Of a DNA stretch of 64,000 bases, positions 1-8,400 are shown in pieces. How positions within the stretch are numbered: position 1 is the stretch's first letter; every line of letters begins with the position of its first letter. The translations under genes were made by a program, and so were the position numbers. The DNA comes from COE1 sp949066965 (GTDB lineage Bacteria; Bacillota; Clostridia; Lachnospirales; Lachnospiraceae), in assembly GCA_949066965.1 (NCBI GenBank), contig CARTDA010000003.1, forward strand, positions 124,001 through 188,000. Direction: 5' to 3'. The notes under the pieces are model-generated. The model saw only the letters and a program-made list of their open reading frames with translations, made no database searches and was not told the DNA's origin.

Positions 1-119
1 TCCCCCTGCGCCCTCGCTTCCTTGACCGCCTCCAGGGCTTCCTTGCGTATGACAAGCTTTCTGTGTTCAATCTCCTCCTCCATCTTCCTGATATCGTTTT
101 TTGTCAGTTTGTCGTTCAT
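1..119 (-). CDS. greA: Transcription elongation factor GreA-like protein, 5' end only
   Basis: Only the first 39 codons are in the window; the gene runs off the left edge. The translated start (MNDKLTKNDIRKMEEEIEH, followed by a segment ending KEARAQG) is the antiparallel coiled-coil opening of GreA/GreB factors, where KEAR(A/E)QGDLSEN is a hallmark. GreA binds in the RNA polymerase secondary channel and stimulates cleavage of backtracked transcripts. The ATG at 119 has a strong GGGGAGG site at 125-131. A hairpin at 141-163 sits just ahead of it, after the upstream channel gene. The identification rests on the N-terminus alone, so a GreA paralogue is possible. Confidence 0.75.
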   Translation of the reverse strand, partial: MNDKLTKNDIRKMEEEIEHRKLVIRKEALEAVKEARAQG

Positions 120-130
120 ATATACCTCCC

Positions 131-163
131 CAAAAAGTCAGGGCGTGTCCTGCCAACACGCCC
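131..163 (-). terminator. Hairpin after the formate/nitrite channel gene
   Basis: GGGCGTGT (141-148) pairs perfectly with ACACGCCC (156-163). On the minus strand the stem is followed by TGACTTTTT, so it can act as an intrinsic terminator for the channel gene. It lies immediately upstream of the greA ribosome binding site, so it may instead let partial read-through set greA expression. Confidence 0.6.
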
Positions 164-170
164 CAGTTTC

Positions 171-1022
171 TTATTTCGTTTTATTGACGATTTTACTTCT
201 GTGGATTGCGTACAGCGGCAATGCGATGAACACCATGCCGCCAAGCATATTTCCTATCGTAACCGGTATCAGGTTCGATATAAAACCACCGATATTCAGA
301 TTTGCCGCTATCTGGTCAGCCGTAATGCCATACAGTTCCTCCGTTTTTGCAACATAGCTGCCATTCATGCTTGCAAAAATACCGGCAGGAATGTAAAACA
401 TATTCGCCACACAGTGCTCCCATCCGCCAATGACAAATGCACAGATTGGAAAGAAGATAGCCCACACCTTACTTGCAATGTCCTTTGCCGCGGTAGCCAT
501 AAGCACTGCCATACACACAAGGATATTACAGAGAATCCCCGAGCATACTGCCTTAAATGGTGCGATTGTCGTCTTTCCGTATGCCACTTTAATCGTAAAT
601 GCGCCGAGCGCCCCATTTGTATAATCCAGTAATCCACTAAAATATACAAGCGCTGCTATAATGACAGCTCCTGCCATATTGCTGAAAAAAACAATAAGAA
701 GTGTCTTAATCATGGCAAGTACGCTGAATTTCCTGTCAGCCACACCTGCTATCATCAGGCAGTCCCCCGTGAAAAGCTCTCCGCCGACAAAAACAATCAT
801 CATCAGTCCTACCGGGAATATGCATCCTGCAAGCGTCTTGGAAAGTCCCTGATTTGCAATATTATGTACTGCCGCGTTGCTCGATGCTCCGCCAAACGCT
901 ATAAATGCACCTGCCATCATGCCAAGCAGAATGCACTTTAGCAAAGGAAGCTTTGCCTTGCCTTCTCCTGCCCTCATATTTGCGTCCAGCACTTGTGCCG
1001 GTGTGTTAAATGCATTATCCAT
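171..1022 (-). CDS. Formate/nitrite transporter (FocA/NirC) family channel
   Basis: The protein of about 283 residues has the length and six hydrophobic segments of the pentameric formate/nitrite transporter family, which conduct small monovalent anions (formate, nitrite, hydrosulfide) across the membrane. Family-typical stretches are the N-terminal GMMAGAFIAFGG, the central NMAGA and the GGWEHCVANMFYIP segment. Two ATGs lie six bases apart. The second, at 1022, sits nine bases from an AAGGAG site, whereas the first (1028) is only three bases away, so I chose 1022. It is transcribed alone from a TTGCAA/TATAAT promoter, divergent from the LacI-type regulator, and could be controlled by it. In a fermentative anaerobe, formate export is the likely role, but the substrate cannot be told from sequence. 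Confidence 0.88.
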   Translation of the reverse strand: MDNAFNTPAQVLDANMRAGEGKAKLPLLKCILLGMMAGAFIAFGGASSNAAVHNIANQGLSKTLAGCIFPVGLMMIVFVGGELFTGDCLMIAGVADRKFSVLAMIKTLLIVFFSNMAGAVIIAALVYFSGLLDYTNGALGAFTIKVAYGKTTIAPFKAVCSGILCNILVCMAVLMATAAKDIASKVWAIFFPICAFVIGGWEHCVANMFYIPAGIFASMNGSYVAKTEELYGITADQIAANLNIGGFISNLIPVTIGNMLGGMVFIALPLYAIHRSKIVNKTK

Positions 1023-1081
1023 TATCATGTACTCCTTTTCATTCTTTTGCAGCTGCTGTCATGCTTTTACCTACATGTAAG

Positions 1082-1109
1082 ATTATACCGCATAAAACAT
1101 ATTTTGCAA
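1082..1109 (-). promoter_or_regulatory. Promoter of the formate/nitrite channel gene
   Basis: On the minus strand, TTGCAA (1104-1109) and TATAAT (1082-1087) are separated by 16 bases, a good sigma-A promoter 60 bases upstream of the channel start. Confidence 0.65.
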
Positions 1110-1197
1110 ATAGCTTTATTTGTAATTGCCATTGTTTTTGTGACATTTTTATTATATTTCACCGATAATTTTAGTAGATGTTTTTATTCGAATCGGT

Positions 1198-1211
1198 TGA
1201 AAACGTTTTCA
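1198..1211. promoter_or_regulatory. cre-like operator palindrome upstream of the LacI-type regulator
   Basis: TGAAAACGTTTTCA is a perfect 14-base palindrome centred on CG. It matches the catabolite-responsive element consensus and the general operator form of LacI/GalR regulators. It sits 56 bases before the regulator start and 87 bases from the channel promoter, so autoregulation or CcpA-type control is plausible. Confidence 0.7.
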
Positions 1212-1266
1212 TTATCATGTAAACTAATTTTATTAGAACGAATTTGTGCGAAAGAGAGTTATAACT

Positions 1267-2274
1267 ATGATAACAATAAAGGACATCGCAAACCGTCTGG
1301 GTATTGCCCCAAGTACGGTTTCCAAGGGATTAAACGACGCAAACGACATCAGTCCTGAACTGAAAAAACTGGTTCTTGACACTGCAATTGAAATGGGATA
1401 CGTCACCAAGAGGATGAAAAAGGAAACCCGAAAGCGCCTATGCATTTTTGTTGAAAACATGAAGTATGAAATGCCAGGAGATTTCGGATTTGATATCATA
1501 CTAGGTTTTAAGCAGGCAGCAGTGCGCGACAACTGGGATGTCACAATTATCCCCATGAACCCATTATTACAGCTGCACGACCCCTATGACAGGTATATGG
1601 TCAAAAATAATTTCCACGGCGGATTCCTGATCGGCTTTGCCCTGAAGGATCCATGGATGAACCAGCTTGCATCCACCACCATCCCGACTGTCCTTTTCGA
1701 TAATTACATCCGAAAAAATCCAAATGTCGCCTATGTGGGAACAGACAGCTTTGAAGGCATTGATTTGGCAGTTGACCACCTGACAAAATTAGGACACACC
1801 AGAATTGCACTTTTAAACGGCTCTCCTGACTCCATGGTCACCGTCAACAGATATGACGCGTATGTCAGCAGTATGCAGAGCCATGAGCTGGAAATCGACG
1901 AAAACCTGGTCGCCTACGGTCATTATGTCGAGGACAGTGCAAAATACCATCTGCCTACGCTTGTCAAGAATGGCGCGACCGCCATCGTATGCGGCAATGA
2001 CCTGCTTGCGGTTGGTGTAATCCGGGAATGCGAAAAACTTAATATCAGGATTCCGCAGGAGCTGAGCGTCGTGGGCTTTGACAACCTCCCTATTGCGGAA
2101 GAGATATCCCCATCCCTCACCACGATTAGCCAGAACCGCATAGACCTCGGGCGCAACTCCTATGCATCGCTTTACTGGCTAATTGCAAAGGTTCCCATAT
2201 CAAGGTCACTGTTAAGGCCAGGCCTGATTGTGCGCGAATCTACGGGCGCTCTCATGACAATCAAAAACGGGTAA
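1267..2274 (+). CDS. LacI/GalR family transcriptional regulator
   Basis: The 335-residue protein begins MITIKDIANRLGIAPSTVSK, the canonical LacI helix-turn-helix and hinge (about residues 1-55). A periplasmic-binding-protein-like effector domain follows and ends in the usual VVGFDNLPIAEEISPSLTT and VRESTG segments. A GTG exists seven codons upstream at 1246, but the ATG at 1267 starts exactly at the conserved HTH and is preceded by AAAGAGAG, so I prefer it. Such regulators bind a CG-centred palindrome and respond to a sugar or sugar derivative; the perfect palindrome at 1198-1211 is an obvious target. No sugar-utilisation gene is adjacent, so the regulon is unknown. The stop codon lies inside the downstream hairpin. 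Confidence 0.93.
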   Translation: MITIKDIANRLGIAPSTVSKGLNDANDISPELKKLVLDTAIEMGYVTKRMKKETRKRLCIFVENMKYEMPGDFGFDIILGFKQAAVRDNWDVTIIPMNPLLQLHDPYDRYMVKNNFHGGFLIGFALKDPWMNQLASTTIPTVLFDNYIRKNPNVAYVGTDSFEGIDLAVDHLTKLGHTRIALLNGSPDSMVTVNRYDAYVSSMQSHELEIDENLVAYGHYVEDSAKYHLPTLVKNGATAIVCGNDLLAVGVIRECEKLNIRIPQELSVVGFDNLPIAEEISPSLTTISQNRIDLGRNSYASLYWLIAKVPISRSLLRPGLIVRESTGALMTIKNG

Positions 2275-2290
2275 GCTTCCTTGCCCGTTT
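2265..2290. terminator. Bidirectional terminator between the LacI-type gene and lysA
   Basis: An 11-base stem (2265-2275 with 2280-2290, one G-T pair, loop CTTC) has GGG/CCC at its core. On the minus strand it is followed by a T-rich run. The stem includes the TAA of the LacI-type gene, so it probably serves both convergent genes. Confidence 0.75.
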
Positions 2291-2298
2291 CCTATCTT

Positions 2299-3570
2299 CT
2301 AAAATCCAAATTTATTGTAGATATCAAAGCAGTCAAATGTCGCAAAGTAATCCTTTGGCGTCTCGGCACGCCTGATTAGCTGTACACTTCCGTCTTCCCT
2401 TAGTAACAGCTCAGCAGACTTAAGCTTTCCGTTATAATTGTATCCCATTGAAAAACCATGCGCCCCCGTATCATGAATGACAAGATAATCCCCCATGTCA
2501 ATCTTTGGCAGCATTCTGTCCACCGCAAACTTATCATTGTTCTCACACAGGGAGCCCGTGATATCATATTTGCAGTCGCAAGGCTGGTTCTCCTTACCCA
2601 GTACCGTAATGTGATGGTATGCCCCATACATGGCAGGCCTCATAAGATTGACCGCGCAGGCGTCCACGCCAATATATTCCTTATGTGTGTGCTTTTCGTG
2701 AATCGCCTTTACTACAAGATGACCATATGGCGCCATCATAAAACGCCCGAGCTCCGTGTAAATTGCCACATCCCCCATCCCTGCCGGAACAAGAACTTCC
2801 TCGTAAACCTTTCTCACGCCCTCGCCAATCGCAAGAATGTCGTTCGGCTCCTGATCCGGTCTGTATGGAACGCCGATACCGCCGGAAAGATTGATAAACC
2901 GGATATTCGCCCCCGTATCATTTTTAAGTTTTACTGCTACCTCAAACAAGGTCTTTGCAAGTGTCGGATAATACTCATTGGTAACGGTATTGCTTGCCAG
3001 AAACGCATGAATCCCAAAATTCTTTACTCCCTTTGCCTTCAGAAGCCGGAATCCCTCAAACAGCTGCTCCGTTGTAAAGCCATACTTGGCATCCCCCGGA
3101 TTATCCATAATGTCCGTCGTGATTTTAAACAGCCCGCCAGGGTTGTAGCGGCAGGAAATGGTCTCCGGCAGCTTTCCAATCGTCTTTTCCAGAAAATCAA
3201 TGTGCGTGATGTCGTCCAGGTTGATTGTCGCGCCTATCTTTGCCGCATATTCAAACTCCTCTGCCGGCGTGTCATTGGAGGAAAACATAATGTCCTCACC
3301 CTTTACCCCTATTACATTGCTCAGCATAAGCTCCGTCAGGGAAGAGCAGTCACAGCCACAGCCGTACTCACGTAGAATATCAATCAAAAACGGATTGGGT
3401 GTTGCCTTTACTGCAAAATACTCTTTAAACCCTTTATTCCAGGAAAAAGCCTCCTTTAACGCACGCGCATTCTCTCTGATGCCCTTTTCGTCATAGATAT
3501 GAAACGGTGTAGGGTATGTCTTTACGATTTCCTCAATCTGTTCTTTTGTTACAAATGCCTCTTTTTTCAT
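2299..3570 (-). CDS. lysA: Diaminopimelate decarboxylase-like PLP enzyme
   Basis: The 423-residue protein belongs to fold-type III PLP-dependent decarboxylases. The Schiff-base lysine is in YFAVKATPNP (Lys55). A glycine-rich phosphate-binding loop appears as NLSGGIGVPY, and the substrate-site cysteine motif as GSLCENNDKF, the place where LysA has CES/CEN. LysA removes CO2 from meso-diaminopimelate to give L-lysine, the last step of the pathway, in the cytosol. The start lies nine bases after the stop of the TrmB-like regulator, whose final codons contain the AAAGGAG site, so the two are one operon. Related decarboxylases (carboxynorspermidine type) share the fold, but the length and CENNDK motif favour LysA. 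Confidence 0.88.
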   Translation of the reverse strand: MKKEAFVTKEQIEEIVKTYPTPFHIYDEKGIRENARALKEAFSWNKGFKEYFAVKATPNPFLIDILREYGCGCDCSSLTELMLSNVIGVKGEDIMFSSNDTPAEEFEYAAKIGATINLDDITHIDFLEKTIGKLPETISCRYNPGGLFKITTDIMDNPGDAKYGFTTEQLFEGFRLLKAKGVKNFGIHAFLASNTVTNEYYPTLAKTLFEVAVKLKNDTGANIRFINLSGGIGVPYRPDQEPNDILAIGEGVRKVYEEVLVPAGMGDVAIYTELGRFMMAPYGHLVVKAIHEKHTHKEYIGVDACAVNLMRPAMYGAYHHITVLGKENQPCDCKYDITGSLCENNDKFAVDRMLPKIDMGDYLVIHDTGAHGFSMGYNYNGKLKSAELLLREDGSVQLIRRAETPKDYFATFDCFDIYNKFGF

Positions 3571-3579
3571 TTTTCGAAT

Positions 3580-4299
3580 TCATGCTCCTTTTGTCAACTC
3601 AATCAGCTTTATTTCATTTCTCAGTGATTCCTTAAATACATTCACAAAATTTTTCTGACCACAGTACAGACAACTGTCTGTCACATCCCCTGTCAGCTCT
3701 CCTGTAAGTACATAGCTGGAGTCGACAATCAGTCTCAGCTGTCTGTCTTTTTTCCCGGTCGTATATATGATGCATCCTTGTATTTCTTCGGCAGGAAACT
3801 CACTGATAAGAAGTACCACTTTTTTCCCTTTCGCTGTCAGCTTCTCAAGCTCCGGTCTGAACCGCTCAAGATATTCGACAGGTATGGATAAGTACACCCT
3901 GTATTCCACATGTTCAAGCATATTATATATCTTATCCATAATATGACGGTGACTGCTAATTGTGATATAGCCTTCGGAATTATCCCCTATCTGTGGAACC
4001 TGTGACACAAGCTCTTGTTTCAACCGAACCAGGTGCCGAATCCTGTTCTCACAAAAATCAGCTGCCAAAACCGCTGTGTATTTATTGGTCTCTCCTTCCA
4101 ATAAGTATGCTGCGCCTTTCTCCACCAGACCGGCAAGTGCACCATACACATTAGAACGCGATATTCCAGTGAGCTTTGACACTTCGTAGCCTGACAGTTC
4201 GCTATTTCCCAGCAGGCACAGATATATGGCTGCCTCCTGTCTTGTCAGGCCAAACGGCACCAGCTTTTCCGTCAAAGCCCCCAATGCAGCATTATCCAT
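3580..4299 (-). CDS. TrmB-like transcriptional regulator
   Basis: The first 80 or so residues form a winged helix-turn-helix of the TrmB type (LTRQEAAIYLCLLGNSELSG, then SKLTGISRSNVYGALAGLVEKGAA), followed by a ligand-binding-type region of about 150 residues. I chose the ATG at 4299 (239 residues), because the family N-terminus begins just before the HTH. Reading from 4383 adds 28 atypical residues. TrmB-like regulators are best known from archaeal sugar control but occur in Firmicutes. Here the gene directly precedes lysA with nine bases between them, so control of lysine synthesis or of the decarboxylase product is a reasonable inference. The effector is unknown. Confidence 0.75.
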   Translation of the reverse strand: MDNAALGALTEKLVPFGLTRQEAAIYLCLLGNSELSGYEVSKLTGISRSNVYGALAGLVEKGAAYLLEGETNKYTAVLAADFCENRIRHLVRLKQELVSQVPQIGDNSEGYITISSHRHIMDKIYNMLEHVEYRVYLSIPVEYLERFRPELEKLTAKGKKVVLLISEFPAEEIQGCIIYTTGKKDRQLRLIVDSSYVLTGELTGDVTDSCLYCGQKNFVNVFKESLRNEIKLIELTKGA

Positions 4300-4398
4300 C
4301 TTTTCACCACCAGTTATTATTCTTCGCTTATTAGTAGTATTCTTTAGAAACACTATACTATGAATGATTGGAAATGTCAACACTCAATTCTCTCAAAA

Positions 4399-6522
4399 TT
4401 ATGGCAGGGTAAACGACGGAAGCCCATCCACTCGCCACCCCTGTCCTTCTATATACCTGGCAGAAATATAAATTTTTTCATCTGAATCGTAATCTGTCTT
4501 GTCCGCATAATAGAAACATTCCACTATCACGTAGTCCTCGTCAGTTTTTTCCATCAAAACATTGCCTGCGCCTATAAAATCCTTGTGCGTGCCCCACTCC
4601 TTCTGAAGCTCATCAGAATAGTCAAGTCCCGTCGAAAGCGCACACATACCGGCATAATCATGACTATTATAGAAGCCAGTATATTCCAGAATGCATTGTG
4701 TCTCATTTTCTGTGGCGTTCAGGACAAATGACTGGTAAAAGCTGTCATCCTGCTTCAAAAGCTCAGGCAGGGTCGCCTGTTCACTGCGAAACAGCGTATA
4801 TTCTCTGCCTCCTGCCAGATACTTCAACGTGCTGAGCTTTATCGTATCAAAATATAATATGCCAAATTTGCCATCTTCCATGGGCAGCACATTTTCGGAA
4901 TAGCGCCAGTTTTTCAGCTCCTGATTATTCTCCATATCCCATTTGGAATCAAGACCGTCAAACCGCACATAGCCTTCCCCATGCTCCACGTCATACAGCG
5001 TGTCATTTTCCAAAAGCGCGGCATCATATGAAACCAGCCTGTCCGTATCAAAATCATAGATATAGATGTCTGTATTCTTATACGGATAGGACTCGATTAC
5101 TGCCCGAATCCTGTTCTCCTTATTCTTATATATCTGAATCCTGCATTCTCCGCCTGTCTGCACCTTCTGACAGTCCAGCGCCTGTAAGTCAAGACTGCGA
5201 GAAATGCCCTGCTGCTGTAAATCATATTGGAACAGTCCGCTTGAAATGTGAAAAATAATGGTATTCTCATCCGCATAGTCCAATGTACAAAGTTCATGAT
5301 CCATCATGGTATTTGCTGCCCACTGTGCGGCACGATGCGGCATCCCGTTCTCTGCTTCCTCTGTCGCATCCGTTTCCGTACCCTGCCCTTTTAAGTCAGC
5401 TGGTTCAGACTCTGCAATATCCAAATTCGCTTCAGAAAGACTTGTGGTCTTGTTCCCATCGGCATCCGTCCCACACGCCACTATCGTCAGCATTAGCCCC
5501 AAAGTCCCTGCCGCCGTTTTCCACCGGGAAGGCTTCTTGTAGCTTAAAATATGTTTTACCCTCTTCATGACATTCTCCTCTCCAAAGGCAAGGAAGCCTG
5601 CGGAAATCTGCCGCCTATTTGCGGCAAATGCAAGCAGGACATTCCCATATTCTTTTTTCATGTCCACATCCATTTTTGAAAGGACGCTTTCGTCGCAACG
5701 CATTTCCATGTCGGCACACATCAGATGAAACGCTATCCATATCAGCGGGTGAAACCAATAAATAACTGCCAGCAGATACGCTGTGTTTTTGATAAAATAA
5801 TCACCCTTTGCGATGTGAATCCTCTCATGCATCAGAACGCACTGCCGCTCCCTCTCGTTTAACCGGTAAGGAATATAAATCCTTGGCGGCAGCAGTCCGA
5901 ATACAAATGGCGACCTGATATTGTCACACTCATACACATTCACCGAGTAGGCAAGCTTCTTCTTTCCGCTTAGGCGGCATACATCCCCTGCATGTGGCTG
6001 CGCGTCACAAAGCAGCGTCCCATACCGGACACTGCGTCCGATACGGATATGGGCAGCTGCCATAAATAACACAAGTATCATAATGCCGGCTATCCAGACT
6101 AGCGCCAGAATATTTGTCCATTTCATCTTCTTTGCTGCTGTTTCTTCATTATTGGAAGAAGTACTTATCCAATCGGCATCCGTATTACCCTGTGTCTCCC
6201 CATCGGCAAAATTCTGATTCCATGTCGATACTGATACACCATCGTCATACGAAACCATTTCTGCCACACCCTGGAAACTTTTGATATTGGACTCTTTTTG
6301 ATAGCTGTCAGCTGCCTGCAAATCAAGGTTAAATATGCTGACAGGGGACGCAATCGTTTCCGGAGTTATCAGCCGCACTGCCACGGCAATCCACAGCAGA
6401 TAGGCAAAGCCTGCCGACAGCCTTTTCATCATCAGCCTTATCGGCAGAACAATCAAAATGACTAAGCTGGCTGACAGACCCATTTCGACTACTTTTAGGA
6501 ATACTGTTGTCAATACATCCAT
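4399..6522 (-). CDS. BlaR1/MecR1-like M56 metallopeptidase sensor
   Basis: The protein of 707 residues has an N-terminal membrane bundle (helices near residues 10-30, 38-55 and 138-160) and a cytoplasmic gluzincin motif HERIH (residues 232-236 from this start). A downstream MRCDESVL metal-ligand segment and another membrane helix follow (near ACG at about 345-350). A long extracytoplasmic C-terminal region without a penicillin-binding motif completes it. M56 sensors signal by proteolysis that relieves repression by BlaI-type repressors, and the BlaI-type gene lies just upstream. The C-terminal region resembles no beta-lactam sensor domain that I recognise, so the signal is probably not a beta-lactam. 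The ATG at 6522 follows AAAGGA by seven bases; an upstream TTG at 6540 is less likely. Confidence 0.85.
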   Translation of the reverse strand: MDVLTTVFLKVVEMGLSASLVILIVLPIRLMMKRLSAGFAYLLWIAVAVRLITPETIASPVSIFNLDLQAADSYQKESNIKSFQGVAEMVSYDDGVSVSTWNQNFADGETQGNTDADWISTSSNNEETAAKKMKWTNILALVWIAGIMILVLFMAAAHIRIGRSVRYGTLLCDAQPHAGDVCRLSGKKKLAYSVNVYECDNIRSPFVFGLLPPRIYIPYRLNERERQCVLMHERIHIAKGDYFIKNTAYLLAVIYWFHPLIWIAFHLMCADMEMRCDESVLSKMDVDMKKEYGNVLLAFAANRRQISAGFLAFGEENVMKRVKHILSYKKPSRWKTAAGTLGLMLTIVACGTDADGNKTTSLSEANLDIAESEPADLKGQGTETDATEEAENGMPHRAAQWAANTMMDHELCTLDYADENTIIFHISSGLFQYDLQQQGISRSLDLQALDCQKVQTGGECRIQIYKNKENRIRAVIESYPYKNTDIYIYDFDTDRLVSYDAALLENDTLYDVEHGEGYVRFDGLDSKWDMENNQELKNWRYSENVLPMEDGKFGILYFDTIKLSTLKYLAGGREYTLFRSEQATLPELLKQDDSFYQSFVLNATENETQCILEYTGFYNSHDYAGMCALSTGLDYSDELQKEWGTHKDFIGAGNVLMEKTDEDYVIVECFYYADKTDYDSDEKIYISARYIEGQGWRVDGLPSFTLP

Positions 6523-6536
6523 AAGGAATTCCTTTC

Positions 6537-6580
6537 TCAAGAGGTAACAGTTCAGCCTTCGGCTTCCTGTTACCTCTTGA
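6537..6580. repeat. Long hairpin between the blaI-like and blaR1-like genes
   Basis: A perfect 14-base inverted repeat (6537-6550 with 6567-6580) encloses a second small stem AGCC/GGCT. It occupies nearly the whole intercistronic gap and overlaps the region just before the blaR1-like ribosome binding site. A 24-base core (6546-6569) recurs with two mismatches at 24038-24061, so this is part of a small dispersed repeat. It could lower expression of the sensor relative to the repressor. Confidence 0.65.
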
Positions 6581-6584
6581 CTTC

Positions 6585-6950
6585 TTAATTCTCAACATGT
6601 TCATCTATCATGCGCTTGATTTTTTCAGCCTCATGCTCCGATATTGTCTTTCCTCCCAGAAATGCGGTCAGAAATGCCGGCAGGGAACCATCAAAAGTCC
6701 GCTCGACAAAATAATCGCTCTCTTCTGCCTGTACCTTCTCTTTTGGTATCAGGACATGAATCGTTGCCTGTACATTTTCTATATACCCTTTGTCGCACAT
6801 TTTCTTTATCTGGGTATATGTTGTTGACTTTTTCCACCCCAGTTTTTCATTACACAGCCTGACCAGCTCGCCGGAATTCACCGGTGCTGCCTCCCACACA
6901 ATCAGCATGAATCGATAGTCGCTGTCACACAGTTTTAAATATTCCATCAT
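6585..6950 (-). CDS. BlaI/MecI/CopY family repressor
   Basis: About 121 residues make up a winged-helix repressor with the family features SDYRFMLIVWEAAPVNSGELV, WKKSTTYTQIKKMCDKGYI and a C-terminal dimerisation helix. BlaI proteins bind as dimers to palindromic operators over their own promoter and are inactivated when the M56 partner signals. Several ATGs are available. I use 6950, preceded by AAAGGA five bases away; 6947 is nearly as good. A promoter and nested inverted repeats lie directly upstream, consistent with autorepression. It forms an operon with the following sensor gene. Confidence 0.85.
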   Translation of the reverse strand: MMEYLKLCDSDYRFMLIVWEAAPVNSGELVRLCNEKLGWKKSTTYTQIKKMCDKGYIENVQATIHVLIPKEKVQAEESDYFVERTFDGSLPAFLTAFLGGKTISEHEAEKIKRMIDEHVEN

Positions 6951-7004
6951 TCCCATCCTTTCCCTTGCGATAACCCTTTTATGGTAATTTCCCATAATCA
7001 AAAC

Positions 7005-7060
7005 AGGTCTATAAATACAGACTTTATAATGAGTCTATACCAATAGACCTATTTTGTCAA
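7005..7060 (-). promoter_or_regulatory. Promoter and nested operator of the first blaI-blaR1 pair
   Basis: On the minus strand, TTGACA (7055-7060) and TAGACT (7032-7037) are 17 bases apart. The -10 region is bracketed by the perfect inverted repeat AGGTCTAT (7005-7012)/ATAGACCT (7043-7050). A second AGACT/AGTCT pair (7019-7023/7032-7036) is nested inside. This arrangement fits binding of a dimeric repressor across the promoter. Confidence 0.7.
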
Positions 7061-7089
7061 TAGGAAAATTTCAGTTCTAATAAAATAAA

Positions 7090-7701
7090 CTAATCAGCGG
7101 ACGTAACCTTCACGCCGCCGCATCCTTTGATTATAATCCATGCGGTAAGCACCAATGATAATCCTACACAGATCCGGTAGCGTATTCCCTCCGGATGCGT
7201 CTGGCGAATTACATATTTATTGCAAATCCTCGCCTTTGCATCATCCACACCCGCAAACACAGACGAATCCTTCCAAAAATCATAATTATATTCATATCTT
7301 GGTTTTTCAACCCTTCCGACAAAGAAAACACCGCTTCCAATTCCCTTGTCATATGCTTCTAACTGATCCAGAAGCTCCTCGTCCTTAATTAATATTTCCA
7401 CAAACTTCCCATCCTCAGCCGGAATGGTGTACGCGTCATAAAACGTTAAACCATATCCATAAGAACCGTTTACACCCAAAAAGACATCCACAAGCTCCGA
7501 ATTCTTACCTGCATACTGCCTTATCTCACCCTTTACATATTTGCCGGAACGCAAATTCTCCGTATCCAGTCTTGAAAGATTCAGCGCTGCCCGAAATTTA
7601 GCCAGCGCTAAAATTCCTCCCAGCAAAAAAAGCATCCCTATTCCCAAAAGGACAAACGCTGCTACCTGCCATCTTGACAATTCAACCGTTTTCTTCTTCA
7701 T
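7090..7701 (-). CDS. Membrane protein of unknown function
   Basis: I do not recognise this 203-residue protein with confidence. It has a clear N-terminal membrane helix (WQVAAFVLLGIGMLFLLGGI, about residues 11-30) and a second near the C-terminus (YRICVGLSLVLTAWIIIKG, about 174-192). Between them lies a hydrophilic domain of some 140 residues. By charge (KKK before the first helix) the middle domain would face outside. It stands between the blaI-like promoter and the HAD gene on the same strand, 21 bases from the latter, so it may be co-transcribed with the HAD hydrolase. Confidence 0.7.
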   Translation of the reverse strand: MKKKTVELSRWQVAAFVLLGIGMLFLLGGILALAKFRAALNLSRLDTENLRSGKYVKGEIRQYAGKNSELVDVFLGVNGSYGYGLTFYDAYTIPAEDGKFVEILIKDEELLDQLEAYDKGIGSGVFFVGRVEKPRYEYNYDFWKDSSVFAGVDDAKARICNKYVIRQTHPEGIRYRICVGLSLVLTAWIIIKGCGGVKVTSAD

Positions 7702-7722
7702 CTGTTTTCCCGCACTTTCATA

Positions 7723-8346
7723 TCATTCTAAGGAATCTGCCACCCTGATGCCATTTCTTTTCAGGCATCCCCTAAGTTCATCTACATCACCATAATACAC
7801 ACAGCCGTCCATTCCGAGATTTCCTGCCGCCTCCACATTTGCCGGGGTGTCATCAATAAAAAAACACTCCTCCGGCTTTAATGCAAACATCCTCAAAAAG
7901 TCAAGATATGCTTCCTTTTCCGGCTTCAGCAGCCCATGCTCGCAGGATATCCAGATGCCTTTCATATATGCGACTGATTTTATGTACTTGCTAAATTCCC
8001 TGAAACGATGGGAAGTGTTGGAAAGAAGGTACAAATCATATCCATTCCGGGATAACTCCGCCACCAGCGCTTCCATCGGAGGATTTGGCGGCTGTGTCAT
8101 CCTGTATTCCCTTATAAATCGTTTCACCGTATCATGCAGATGTGCAGGCACCCTTTTGCATACGGAAGCGGCGGCCTCTTCATCCGAAATCGTCCCCCTG
8201 TCCATCTGTAACCACTCCACAGAGCTGCAGAGATGATTTTTTATCCACCTGAAATCTTCTTCATTGTCCACATAACCATATATGTATTCCCTTGCATTGT
8301 ATATGGTAAGGACATTTCCCATATCAAAAACAATGTTTTTTACCAT
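7723..8346 (-). CDS. HAD-superfamily hydrolase (HAD-IA, YihX-like)
   Basis: The 207-residue protein carries the four HAD motifs: nucleophile aspartate in IVFDMGNVL, motif II in LLSNTSHR, the lysine of motif III in GLLKPEKEAY, and the acidic motif IV FFIDDTPANV. An alpha-helical C1-type cap separates motifs I and II. The DxGNVL form of motif I is typical of the subgroup containing YihX-type sugar phosphatases, so a phosphatase acting on a small phosphorylated metabolite is likely; the substrate is unknown. I chose the ATG at 8346, behind GGGGAT, because the upstream 10 codons are outside the fold. A stable hairpin lies in its 5' leader at 8401-8425. Confidence 0.85.
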   Translation of the reverse strand: MVKNIVFDMGNVLTIYNAREYIYGYVDNEEDFRWIKNHLCSSVEWLQMDRGTISDEEAAASVCKRVPAHLHDTVKRFIREYRMTQPPNPPMEALVAELSRNGYDLYLLSNTSHRFREFSKYIKSVAYMKGIWISCEHGLLKPEKEAYLDFLRMFALKPEECFFIDDTPANVEAAGNLGMDGCVYYGDVDELRGCLKRNGIRVADSLE

Positions 8347-8400
8347 GTTAATCCCCACTCTTCTCAAAGTCAGCAACTAAATCCCTGATTTTACACCAAA

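Noticed and set aside
2458..3375. 305-codon plus-strand open frame opposite lysA
   Set aside because: lysA is a clear family member on the other strand; the antisense frame has no recognisable features.
4399..6950. Beta-lactam resistance locus
   Set aside because: The BlaR1-like protein lacks a penicillin-binding sensor motif and no beta-lactamase gene is near, so a resistance role is unsupported.
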